A stretch of DNA of 64,000 nucleotides from Homalodisca vitripennis (GCF_021130785.1 NC_060214.1:2321001-2385000); one strand, 5' to 3'; counted from the first letter of the stretch, positions 47,460 through 58,108 are shown. A program made the numbers and translations. Notes: generated from the sequence alone by a model not told the origin.

Positions 47460-47605
47460 TTGTAATATTTAGTAAAAATGGCTTCACGTGGCTTAAATTC
47501 ATCCAGAGATGTTAAGCTTCCGAGTTTTGTGACTTTTCTCTTGGGTGTTAGGTTGAACATTTGGATAACAGGACATTCACACAATACATGACGTAGCTAT
47601 GCTGC
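47460..47605 (-). pseudogene. probable LINE C-terminal scrap (HVLCECP motif)
   Basis: On the minus strand the reading RHVLCECPVIQMFNLTPKRK continues with VTKLGSLTSLDEFKP. HVLCECP resembles the H--C-CP zinc-knuckle region that follows RNase H or RT in non-LTR elements (E--EH-L-ECP). Only about 45 codons are readable and nothing upstream supports it, so the call is tentative. Confidence 0.4.
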
Positions 47606-47815
47606 AAAGGGTAAAACCATCAGGCTTGTCTATGCGGTTCACGTTACTTAACGTTTGACATTGATCTCTTTATCGCTTAATATTAAATTCTTTTTTTAAA
47701 CAATTAAAATAGATGAAAACTTGTTTATTTCATATTATTATAGTACTATATTTTAATTGTTATTTATCTATAAGAAATAAAATAAAATCTTTTTCTTGAT
47801 TTTGTAATTGAATCG

Positions 47816-48080
47816 TTAAATTTCTTGCATTGTATTTAACATAATATTTAGGCGTACTGAAAAAACATTTACCATAAAATGATGCAGTGTTTTCTTTGCA
47901 TAAATGAAACATCTGCAGTTGTTACATTCATTCGGTGTAAAAGCTTTTCCGTATTGGGCAGTCAAAAACACTTTACATTCCTCCCAACTCTTCTGCAGTA
48001 ATTTGCTAACATAACCCCCTGAAAAACGCTCAGGAGGCAGTGCTTGTAAGGGTTCAATTTTATACCCCGTTTTTTTTGTT
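47816..48080 (-). other. unidentified exon-like ORF with GYVSKLL and paired Cys
   Basis: A minus-strand frame of about 85 codons follows a good splice acceptor, TCTAATTTCAG, near 48077. It reads IEPLQALPPERFSGGYVSKL, then LQKSWEECKVFLTAQYGKAF, then ECNNCRCFIYAKKTLHHFMV. The pattern GYV--KLL followed by cysteines is reminiscent of the GYV--KL---C--C segment near the C-terminus of P-element/THAP9-like and some hAT-like transposases. The match is loose and I do not assign a family. No second exon was found. It might be a transposase remnant or a small host exon. Confidence 0.3.
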
Positions 48081-48179
48081 CTGAAATTAGATAACATTTA
48101 ATTTGACAAGTAGGTGTGTCGATTTATTTTCGTCGATAGTCGTCGTAGTCCTTCCATTAGAAGGAGTTAATTTGAGGTT

Positions 48180-48425
48180 AGGGAACCTCTCTACTTGGGG
48201 CAGTGCAGTAGCCGGAGCTCCGATGTGGCCGCTGCAGCGTCTGCCGACAGACTGACGAAAACGCGTTTCTGCACATGACCGGCTGGCGGTCTACTTATAA
48301 AGCCGACCCGACAAGGGACAGGGAGTTTGCCTGCGGACCTCGTTGTGTGAAGTAGAGTCGAAGAGATGAGCCCGGTATCAGAGAATAAGCAGTCGCCTTT
48401 ATCATCTATTTGGTGAGTCAACACG
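48180..48425 (+). promoter_or_regulatory. GC-rich promoter-like patch with possible first exon
   Basis: This is one of the few GC-rich, CpG-containing patches outside the mobile elements. CTTATAAAG at 48294-48302 resembles a TATA box. An ATG at 48366 lies about 70 bases downstream and opens the frame MSPVSENKQSPLSSIW, which meets a good splice donor TTTG|GTGAGT at 48412/48413. TATA, short 5' UTR, ATG and donor in order suggest a first exon. I cannot identify the peptide or any second exon. A solo LTR or another element promoter would look similar. Confidence 0.3.
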
Positions 48426-48529
48426 TTTAGTAATCGTTTAGTAAATTTTATAATTCTGTGCGTAGAATAGCGGTTTATAGGTTATCGTGGTTAGTGAAAG
48501 TAGTGTATCTATTAAATATAGGTTCTACT

Positions 48530-48880
48530 ACCCTTCACTACCTTTCCTAGTTTGCAAACGTATACTTTGCATCCTATAAGCCGCATCGGCCTGTGATCCT
48601 ATTCCTAAATTCAATAACTCGGTGCGTAGGATATGTTAACAGCAGTTTTAGGTTACCTTTCTTAGTTTGCAAACGTATATTTTGCATCCTATAAGCCGCA
48701 TAGGCTTGTGGTCCTACTCCTAAAAGCAATAACTCGGTGCGAAGGATAGGTTAATCGTATCTACATGGTCCATTTACTAGATATAAACCTTTCTATAGCT
48801 CACAATTATATGTTTTGCGTACTGTAAGTCGCGTAAGTCTAATAACCTAAACTTAAAGTTATTGATCGACGCCAGGATAG
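48530..48880. repeat. three diverged tandem copies, ~115 bp
   Basis: Two close copies share AGTTTGCAAACGTATA, TTTGCATCCTATAAGCCGCA, GGCCTGTG/GGCTTGTG and CAATAACTCGGTGCG-AGGATA (48550-48650 and 48662-48755). A third, at 48785-48880, keeps only the outline (CACAATTATATGTTTTGCGT, GTAAGTCGCGTAAG, CCAGGATAGG). Confidence 0.75.
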
Positions 48881-49909
48881 GCTAGGAACTTAGGTTATCT
48901 GGTAACAGCATTGTTAACCTTATACAATAACGTTTTGATTATTAGTATAAAGAAGGAATTTGTTTGGTTACATATATTTAATATTTTATTTGGATATTTG
49001 TAAATTCAAAACATAACCTAAGCTTAGCAGAGCACAACAGACACTGAAGAAACTAGCAGCCGATACAGGGACCGGTTCGAGTCAACGGCTGTGGAATAAA
49101 GATCTCGCGGACCCCCCATATTAAAAATCTGGTTCTCTTACGCACAAACAATTGCTGAATAGTCGTCGTTACGATATAATTTATTGCTAAACGCCATATT
49201 TTAGGACGGGGCATTGACAGTTCTAATCAACACTTATTTACGTAAAATCGCGAAATATAGAACAAAAAACGGTGATGATATCGTTCCACTGAAGCGTGCG
49301 AATAACTAAATTCGCTCTGACGACTCGCCCAGCACGACTGCAACTATCAGGGCAGACGATATAAAAAGCAATTATACCGAAACACCTCACATGCTAAATA
49401 TCAAAACATTCTCTTCAGTGAGACTAATTTTGTTAGATGCCATCTAACAAGAAGCCTGATGGCCTGAATACCAGCTTTTATAAAAACATATTACCGAATT
49501 GTAGAGTGTTGCATTGTTTTATTTAATGTAGATTGGTTTTCCTTTAACATATTAAACAATAATTGTTTTATATTTGATTGGTTTACATATACGAGTATCT
49601 GGGCATTCATTAAATAATTTTTCCTTACCAATATCATTTGTTCTATAATGTTTATACAGTGTTGTAATATTTATTTACGATCCAAACGAGGAATTTAAAT
49701 ATTAAAAGGGAGTATACATGCATAAGTCAAGAATAATAATAACAAATTTGTATAGTCTTCTTAAAGATACATCAAACACTTGGTTCACAGTGTTATCGTT
49801 TAAGAGGATTTAAACTAAAAACGGTTATTATTGAAGAATACAAAGACCACTTAAGTTTTTAAACCACGGGAATGCTTAAAAGCAGTCACATTAGCCTTTA
49901 CACTTTTGT
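48881..49909. other. nothing recognised
   Basis: No coding or repeat signal that I can support. Confidence 0.5.
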
Positions 49910-50740
49910 GCCGCTGGAAACTCTCTGAGTACTTTGTTAAGAGTTTCCTTTCAAGATGTTATCAGAGTTAGTCCTAACTATGAGTCGCATAAGTCATTAC
50001 ACACTATAGTTAATTACATTATAACTATATGTTCAGCTTACCTTGTCAATGAGTATGCTGATGTTAGTAACTCTCTGAGTACTTTGTTAAGAGCTTCCTT
50101 TCAAGATATTATCAGAGTTAGTAGAAAGTATGAGTCGCATAAGTCATTACACACTATAGTTAATTACATTAAAACTATACGTTCAGCTTACCTTGTCAAT
50201 GAATGGGCTGATGGTAGTAACTCTCTGAGTACTTTGTTAAGAGCTTCCTTTTAAGTTCTTATCAGAGTTATTCCTAACTATGAGTCGCATAAGTCAGTAC
50301 ACATTATAGTTAATTACATTATAAATCTTGCGAGCTTACCTGGTCAATGAGTGGGCTGATGGTAGTAAGTCTCCAAGTACTTTGTTAAGAGCTTCCTTTT
50401 AAGATGTTACTACAGTTAGTCCTAACTCTATGAGTCGCATAATTCAGGACAAAATATAGTTAATTACATTATAACTATATGTTGAGCTTTACCTGGTCAA
50501 CGGGTGTGCTGATGGCAGTAACTATCCGAGTACTTTGTTAAGAGCTTCCTTTTAAGAAGTTATCAGAGTTAGTCCTAACTATGAGTCGCATAAGTCAGTA
50601 CACAATATAGTTAAATACATTATAATTATATGTTGAGTTTACCTTGTCAATGAGTGGGCTGATGTAATAACTCTATGAGTCATTTGCTAAGAACGTACTG
50701 TCAAAATATAATCGGAGTTAGTCCTAACTAACATTAGCGT
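49910..50740. repeat. 150-bp satellite array, six copies
   Basis: CTCTGAGTACTTTGTTAAGA and variants begin at 49923, 50073, 50223, 50371, 50524 and 50673. The first two spacings are exactly 150, then 148, 153 and 149. Units share TATCAGAGTTAGT, TATGAGTCGCATAAGTCA, ATAGTTAATTACATTA and CTTACCTTGTCAATGAG. A 106-codon plus frame at 49934-50254 spans the first units because 150 is divisible by three. It is a satellite-encoded by-product, not a gene. Confidence 0.95.
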
Positions 50741-52354
50741 AGGACATTATATCTTTATTGACATTTTTAATTCCATCGGAACCATATTAAGGATTCAACG
50801 AAGAGTATATATTTTTCCACGTGAATTGTGATATATCTAAAGGTTCAATATTGAACGTTTGGTTAGCCAGACTTAAAGGGAGAAAAGCCTACCTTAATAT
50901 CCAGTGCCATTTCCAAATCCCTGGAAATGTGAATCTAGGAAAATGAAAGTAATTCTCATAAGTAATTCCAATTAACTTCATGTCTTAATCTTTTAACTAT
51001 TCCTCAAGTTTTAAATAGGGAATTTTTTAGTTAAATTTATAAAATATTTCCTCTTTTAGGAATAAAATAATCCTTGCCCTTTGGTTAAAATGTTTCAATA
51101 TTAGAACTTACGGGTTAAGTTTGGATGTTGTATTTTTACCTTTTGACTGTTAATATAATTAGAGTTCACGACAAGATTAATAGCCTCAACGTGATTAGGA
51201 ACAAAGCTTCACGTCATCAGCAACAAAGCAATTACTCAGCTGTCCACCGCTGTATTGTGTCTGGTCAGTTATACCACTTGTAGCCAATTGTAGCGTTGTC
51301 GCTCACTTTTTTCGAGACGATATTTTAAGGTTTAATTAAGTGAAATTGAACACCTTGTTATAATAGCATTTTTGGTCCCATTATTAAAAATCGTTAATAG
51401 CACTATTTGAACTGTTTTAAGTATTAATTTTTACTAGGAAAAATACTTTAAGTCTGTTGGAATGTAATGTTTGATCTTATTTATTTAAAAAGTTAATTTA
51501 TTACATTAAACCATAAATTAAAAAAAACAAAAAAAAACAAATAACGTCTCGTTGGAGACTCTCAATATTGAATCAAGTGACATAATATTTTATTGCTAAA
51601 GTCAGCTGTTTTCACTCCTATTAAATATGGTTGCATTTAGTCTGTGACGTCAGCAAAGTACTAGATAGCTTACTCACGACAATACTTGGCAATAGTTTGT
51701 GCTTGTACCTTTTTGTATTTAAAGGAGTATTATGAGTATAATATGGATGAGTATAACGTATTATTGTTATAATATTTACGTATTTAAAATATACACATTT
51801 GTCTGCTTAATTTTTCAAGCGCGCATGTCTAAATAACATCATGTCGTATTTATTTAGTTATTTTAAAGTTATAATTCAATCACAAACATTGTTTGCAATC
51901 GGTGCAATTTGTATAATAAGACCATCAAATAACAAAAAAATAAACTGAGGGCCTACTGTTGAACGCGGAATAAATGGAGTGTTTTATTATGATATGTTCA
52001 TGAATTTATTTTAATTACCTATTTTAGTTTTTTACAGTGTCAGATTCTCGATGCTGCACTGGTAGCAAAATGAACTGGACCTAATGAATAAAACTAGTCT
52101 TTACGCAATTTTAAATTGCTTTGCTTAGGTATTTTATGAAATATCACCGATCGTATATCTTTGGACCTGCAAATGAAAATATATTTCTCCAGAGCACTTA
52201 TGTAATAGTAATTACTTATTCTGGACTACAATGTTTTATTATACATACCATATGTCAAGATAATATAACACGACAAAAAGTTTCCTAGTGAGCAGCTTTT
52301 AATTTATGTACAATGTACAGTACAAAGTCATTCGTTGTAGTTTGGTAGCTCCTA

Positions 52355-52405
<51 letters not shown>

Positions 52406-53129
52406 TATTTCACTTTTTATAATCGGATGCTACTTCCTCATCTGTAAGAACACTGATATCTATCGTGATAGACCAGAGTAGTCATAGATATTTTAGTAGA
52501 TGCTATAAAACAGTTGAGGGCTAATGAAGTGACCTCTATAAAGTAGAATACTGTAACATTTTAGTATGAAAATCAATGTATCCACGTTACAACTTGTCAT
52601 TTCCTTAATATTCTCTCACCCTCTAACCCTACCATAGTTTCTGCTTACAGAGTCCTGAATCAGGATATCACACACGTGTCTAAGATTTATTTATAGATAC
52701 TATTTAGTAGATTATGTATACTATATCTTTCTCAGTACAATTCAGGAAACATGAAATAATAATATTGAAAAAACTTTATTTTATATATTTTGTTTTTTAG
52801 TTGACATTTTATGAACTTGGAAATCCAATTTATTGTGAAAAATATCACTCCAACCCTCCTAGATACATTTTTAAAGTTACATCTGTACCCTATTGGATTC
52901 TAGTAGATTACTTATAGTGTCACTGTACTATTTTTAAAACTAATTTTAAAGCCTTAGACTGTTTCCTTTCATGTTTGTGTGATTACCAGCAGGCCGTGAT
53001 ATGTTAGTCTGTGAAAAACGACTGTTTTTTCGCTTTCATTGTTTATTTTTGAAACTTTTGAGAGTTGTCCGAACACAAACAAAAGTATTTGAAGTGATAA
53101 TATTATGGACATTATTGCAAGGGAATTAC
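50741..53129. other. AT-rich stretch with a (TA)n microsatellite
   Basis: A TA run of about 22 repeats lies at 52360-52403. No coding or repeat signal that I can support elsewhere. Confidence 0.55.
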
Positions 53130-53139
53130 ATAACACAAA

Positions 53140-53725
53140 TTGAATGATATGAAGAAGGCAGTGTGGGCTTCTTATTCTCACCGGTTGACAATAGAGGACC
53201 TTTTGTGCCACCAATTGGCTCCTGCACCCACTGGGACCTGGTTCAAAGTCACAGCTGAAGCTGAAGTTGGAAATAAGACTTACAGTACAAGCAATATATT
53301 CCTGAACCAGTATAGACTGCCTAAGCCTGTGTATGATGTCCCTGGAACCTTGACCTACTTATAAAATGTTTACATGGAAGGAACCAAAATGAAAACGTCC
53401 TTCAACAATGTTGTGAGGAGTAGAATACCTAAACGTGTGTTTGTAGGATTAGACACTCTAGAGCAAGGTGTCAGGGATACATTTCTAGCGTTATTTTGTA
53501 TGAATGTAAGAACAGTTAGAGTGCTATAAGAACTTGGAACGAGTGACCTGGGTAAGAACACGATTACAGGCCTACACAAGTGTGATTACCTCTGTCTACA
53601 GCAAGCTGAACGCGCAACCAAAAAGAGCCGAGTAGAGAAAAGCTGCCAGCTTCTTGGCCAGACAGTAGAGGTGATGACCAATATGTTCCAGGATTTCAAT
53701 TGTATAAATGGCGTTTATCCTATTT
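53140..53725 (+). pseudogene. Mutator-like (MULE) transposase remnant
   Basis: The frame from 53140 reads MNDMKKAVWASYSHR, then LCHQLAPAPTGTWFKVTAEA, then LPKPVYDVPGTLTYL to a stop at 53364. After frame changes come NQNENV near 53385, RIPKRVFVGLDTLEQGVRDT near 53430-53490, VRVL-ELGTSDLGKNTITGL and LQQAERATKKSRVEK near 53620. This order matches the C-terminal half of insect Mutator-like transposases: LK-AVWA, P-G---W, the Q-NE(S)-N--W block, K--FVGL-TLE--V-DA and the G---G-NT tail. The usual CLHG start of the Q-NE block and the catalytic core upstream are lost. Stops and at least two frameshifts make it non-functional. No terminal repeats were found. Confidence 0.78.
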
Positions 53726-54851
53726 TTGTACAATAAGAAGGACTTTTAGCAGTATTTCCGAAAGTCTAATTATTACATAAAAAGTACGTTTTCTAAACAG
53801 AATATCTGAGAGTATTAAGCTGAAATGTTTACTGTAGATTTAGTAGGTACACGCAAATAAAAAACTTAATTTTTAAGCAGTTATATGAAGTAAAAATATA
53901 ATTATAAAGGAATTCAAAGAAAAACCCCAGAGATATTCTATTGTTTTTGCTTTATTTTATTATATATAATTAGCTTTTTAAATTTTGATAGTGAAATAGA
54001 TAAGTGGTCTTTTCTAAAAAACATATAAATCGATTTTATAATTTTATAATTTCATATATTTTATTATTATTAGTTTTTTTAAAGGTACCTAAAATTGCCT
54101 ATTTTAACATGAAGACCTACGGTCTCTTGTGTAAGCCATGACTCTTGAAACAAAATAGTGTATCGCTGATAATATTAAAGCTCCTTAAGATATTCCCAAT
54201 TATATGTAAAGAAGCCATAAATGTTATTAATTTTGAAAATATTATTCGACTTCAAAATGTTAACAATGATAGGTTTCTATAACAAATTATTATAATTAAC
54301 ACAGTTAATTTCATCCGTATCTCACAGATAGTATATTAACTCCCTGAATATAACTCACACAAGTGTAATTATTTACAGCTGACTTATACACCTGCATGTA
54401 TGAGAATAACAAAAAAGAAAGCCCTACAGGTAAGCACATTCGTAATACCCGTTAGAGGAAACATTTGTGTGTAAAAGCCAGATCTCTTTGGATCGTTTAA
54501 TTTCACTCTGTGAAACAACAAAGGGATGTAAGTTTATCCGTCTTTGTTACATTATTCAGCCCAAATTAATTTCACACAAAATAATGTATAAAGTAATGTA
54601 TTTTTACTTTGTTTAATACTTGGATCATTACTCGTTTGTTTCTGCAGGATGGTTGAAAATCAATTAAAAATAGCTTACAGATTAAAAATTTTGTACGTTT
54701 CTCAAATTAAGTATATCCTACTTTGAGATGGAAAACTAAAGTATTATTTATGTATCAGGAATCTGCAAATGACGCACTTTAATTGTGTGTGTTAACGGCT
54801 TTTATATCTGAGCTAAACACTTATATATAATAATATTGTTTAGTAGGAAAT
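53726..54851. other. AT-rich stretch, nothing recognised
   Basis: Leads into the TA microsatellite (54852-54875) that borders the next element. Confidence 0.55.
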
Positions 54852-54875
54852 AATATATATTATATATATATATAT

Positions 54876-54908
54876 GAAGCCTTCCAGTTCAAATGGAGCT
54901 ATGTGCCA
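54876..54908 (+). repeat. left TIR of the 2.9-kb transposon
   Basis: Starts at the first base after a TA run. Matches the reverse complement of 57757-57789 with three mismatches. Confidence 0.93.
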
Positions 54909-55263
54909 TTTTTAAGAACTTTTGGAAAAACAACAAAACACTGTTTTATTCGTATTATAATTATTTTTCTTAATTGAAATTAAGTAAACATGTTTTCTAT
55001 AAATATATGAACTCTTCTATGTCTTTAAAAATCTTTTATATGTAATGAAAATATTTAAAAAAAATTTTTTAATTGACATTTTTGGAAAAGAGCTATGTGC
55101 CTTATGCATAGACGTTCTAAAAGAGCTAAGTCCAGGTATTAAAAAAGAACAAGATATCATGGTAGTAAAACATGTTTAATGTAAAAGGTACAATTAATTA
55201 TAAAAACGTACAGGGTAAAAATGAAATATTGTTAACATTATATTGAAATGTCATTGTAATCAG

Positions 55264-57515
55264 TTAGTTTATACAAATTTTTTCAAAAAATTTCCTGTTT
55301 TCTTCTTTTATATAAGGTAACATTTTCCTCAAATCTTCTTTTTTGGCGATTGATAAATCTACAGTTTCTGGTAAGGATTCAAGATTGACTGTTTGTAGAG
55401 TCCTTTCATTTACACCAGGGTTGAAAACGTAGTGATCTATCCATGGTTCAATCTCATTGAACGTCTTTTTTGTTTGTACTACTCCTGGTTTCTTTTTTTC
55501 TATACGGATCCAGGAAGCTGTAGATATACCTAACTTTTTGGTGTTTATGATGGAAGAAGCAGCTTGATCAAAGTCAAGGAACTGTTCAGCCATCTCTACA
55601 ACTTTGAATGGTCTTTCGTGGCGGGATGTGATTATAGCACGCTTAACATCGTCAGGCGTTTCAGCTTGTACACGCTTCCAACGTTTTTCAATGATTGCAA
55701 AATTTCTATCAGCTGGAGAAAAACTATGTCCCACAACAAGAAACTTGTGGTTAATTTGGTCAAATAAGTCCAGGGAAATCAAATACATATACATGAACAC
55801 CATCATTCTGTTCTTTATCTGGCCGCAGCAATTATCACTCCAAATTGTTAAACTGACGCTTATTAGTCAAGTTCATGTTGTTTATTACTCTGAACAAACA
55901 AGACGCCATTTGGTTTCCACCACGAGACGATTGGCCTTCATGCCAAAGGCACATAATACCATCACTGGTGTCAGTCACGTGAATGCCAAAATTGTAGCAT
56001 GATAAACTGACGTGCATAATACATGTCTGAATGTGTTAATTTCGGGATTGGGAATACTTTTTGAAGATCAATTACAACAGTGCAAGTATTACTGGTAGGA
56101 GAGGCGGAACTGATACTGTCAGGACGTCATTGATGTATAAGCTGATTCACTTTTACGATGGTGTTGTTCTTGTTCAATCTTCGCTTGTCTAACAACGACT
56201 GGGTCTTTACTAGTCATTTCGAGTTTTAGGCGGTCACATTTTTTACATGTATCAACACGAGGTTTCCTAAATTTTAGATTTGGAAAATCATTCTTAAAAA
56301 CTATGGAATAGAAATTGTATGAGATTTTAATATTAGGAAATTTTTCCATAAACGCCTTGTATAGGCGATACAGATTGAGATCTTGGCTCAGGTATTCATA
56401 ATCAGATCGGTTTCTGTTGTAGTGGCTAGGTTCAGATGGTATGGATTTAATATGGTCCTTGACCAAATTTCTATCAGCCAGAGTGTATTTGAAAGTTTTC
56501 AATCCTCCCCTGGTATCCTTCACAACAGTATTGCCCATTTTTTTATTTGCCACAAGATTTTGTACTCTTTTGGATGACTTAATTCCAAATATAGCCATAA
56601 ATGTGTTTTTACATACCCGGATATGGTGTCCTTTCCCATTTGGCACGATGTAACTCACAGTATTTTGACGTCGGCTTTCTGTTGGGGTATCATATTTACC
56701 ATGTCGCCTCCTCTGAACTGGGAGAATCTCTATCAGCCCAAGCAAGTATGTGTTCTGTCCGTTCTTGTCAAGCTCATGGATCTCTTTAAATAACTTCATT
56801 TTGTAGTCATCAGATAATTCACTGCATTTGTACTTGCATTTGCACTTCTCCTGAAAGTAATAAAATTGCTTAGGAAGTAGTATGGTTAAATGGGTAATAA
56901 GATTGACATAAGTTTTATATAGGATAATGTTAATTAAATTATTATACGAAAAGAATAAAACATTGGTTTTGGATTCAGTTCAGAATTTTATCTACGGCTT
57001 AACGATTTATGAGTTTTACCTTAGGCCTACTCTAATCTTAAAATATAGGCTACCGTTATCCGTAGTTTGTAGTAGTGGGGCTAAATGAGATACGGGATAA
57101 CAGCAGCCATACTGTTAAATTATACACTATTATTTTACTTTACACAAAGTTCAAGTAGCCTACCTACTCCTGGATTTTAGAAATAAATTCCGTAAAAATA
57201 TAACTTATGTTAGGTTATGTTGCTAAAAATTATTGTAGTATTTATTCATTAACTATAACTACAAACAACAAAACTTACTCAAAATAATATAATATTGTTT
57301 AAGTTACAATCAAATTAATTGAAAAAACAACTTTAGCTTACTAATTAACCTACCTGTGTAAAAGGTGGATCTTTTGCAGACACTTCTTTGTAACCTTTCT
57401 CTTTGCTTCGAATAATGTATGGCTTTCCACTTATTCTTGCTTTCCGTTGTTTAATTTTAAAAGATTCATTATCCTTAGGAGTTTCACTAAACGCTTTTAA
57501 CTTTTGATTATCCAT
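55264..57515 (-). pseudogene. transposase-like protein, two exons, three frameshifts
   Basis: Exon 1 starts at 57515 (MDNQKLKAFSETPKD; an in-frame ATG at 57569 is less likely) and reaches GTAGGT at 57353. Exon 2 begins after TTTCAG at 56850 with a Cys-rich EKCKCKYKCSE. It continues with RVCKNTFMAIFGI, FRKPRVDTCKKCDRLKLEM and QEQHHRKSESAY. One-base shifts near 56117, 56005 and 55852 separate VVIDLQKVFPIP, CYNFGIHVTDTSDGIMCLWH with SSRGGNQMASCL, and IWSDNCCGQIKNRMMVF, followed by FLVVGHSFSPADRNFAIIEK to a stop at 55264. The total is about 690 residues. VCK-F, the CDTCDKL-like box, YSD-CGGQN-N and the GHS---D--F--IEK block recur together in a large family of insect and cnidarian transposon proteins. 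Asp in SDNCCGQ and the Asp/Glu after GHS are plausible catalytic acids (inference). The frameshifts make this copy probably inactive. Confidence 0.78.
56851..57353 (-). other. spliceosomal intron of the transposase
   Basis: Donor CACAG|GTAGGT and acceptor TTACTTTCAG|GAG bound 503 AT-rich bases with stops in all frames, and splicing keeps the frame (phase 0). The protein on both sides fits the family order (basic N-terminus, then Cys-rich segment), so an intron is a better reading than two genes. Confidence 0.7.
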
Positions 57516-57756
57516 ATTACAGCATAATACAATATACTTGTTATTTATTACACAACTCACAGTACTCACAGCTGCTTAAAATGGTTGCCGGCACTTAGCT
57601 CCAATAGCACTGAAGGCCAGCTGGAGTTGCCACCGGCACCATCTGTGATCATTGATTGCAACTAACAGAAACATAGTTGGCACATAGCTCCTTTAGATAT
57701 GGAATCACGTTGGAACATAGACTACTTTAATTAGAAAAAACTATTTTTGGAAATTT

Positions 57757-57789
57757 TGGCACTTAGCTCCATTTGAACGGAAAGGCTTC
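57757..57789 (-). repeat. right TIR of the 2.9-kb transposon
   Basis: Ends at the last base before a TA run. Inverse partner of 54876-54908. Confidence 0.93.
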
Positions 57790-57796
57790 ATATATA

Positions 57797-57849
<53 letters not shown>
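57790..57849. repeat. (TA)n microsatellite
   Basis: About 30 TA dinucleotides with a single phase break near 57803. Continues the flank of the transposon. Confidence 0.95.
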
Positions 57850-57850
<1 letters not shown>

Positions 57851-58108
57851 TAGCAGACCCGACAGACGTTGTCCTGTACACACGTCTTTAATTCGAAAAT
57901 TTTAAACTTTGATTAATCTGTAACTATCTGGGCTGTTTTGATAAAAATGTCTATTAAAAAGTTATTACAATATCTAACTTCATCACATGTACATTTAATC
58001 ACACTTCGACCAACCAATAGTGTGTGAGTATAACATGAGTGATGTGAAATGTAGAGGATGTTTTAAATGAAAACTTACTTAATCTGAAGGTAAAAAAGTT
58101 GCAAAAAG
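57846..58108 (+). repeat. head of a dispersed repeat (TATACTAGCAG start)
   Basis: Begins TATACTAGCAGACCCGACAG and continues ACGTTGTCCTGTACAC, the same opening as at 16014. It abuts the TA run. No protein is visible. As I recall, similar CTAGC-GACCCG openings mark one end of common insect repeats; the class is not certain. Confidence 0.5.

Larger units (their letters stand above)
54876..57789 (-). mobile_element. 2.9-kb DNA transposon with 33-bp TIRs and intron-bearing transposase
   Basis: The terminal inverted repeats start GAAGCC(T)TTCC-GTTCAAAT and continue GGAGCTA(T/A)GTGCCA. Left is 54876-54908 and right is 57757-57789, matching at 30 of 33 positions. The core motif AGCTAWGTGCC recurs inside. 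On the left it lies at 55091-55101, with a partial at 55125. On the right, in inverted orientation, it lies at 57590-57600 and 57679-57689, with a degenerate copy at 57712. These look like transposase-binding subterminal repeats. Both flanks are TA microsatellite (54852-54875 and 57790-57849), so the target duplication cannot be resolved. The interior encodes one transposase-like protein on the minus strand. I do not name the superfamily with confidence. Confidence 0.88.
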
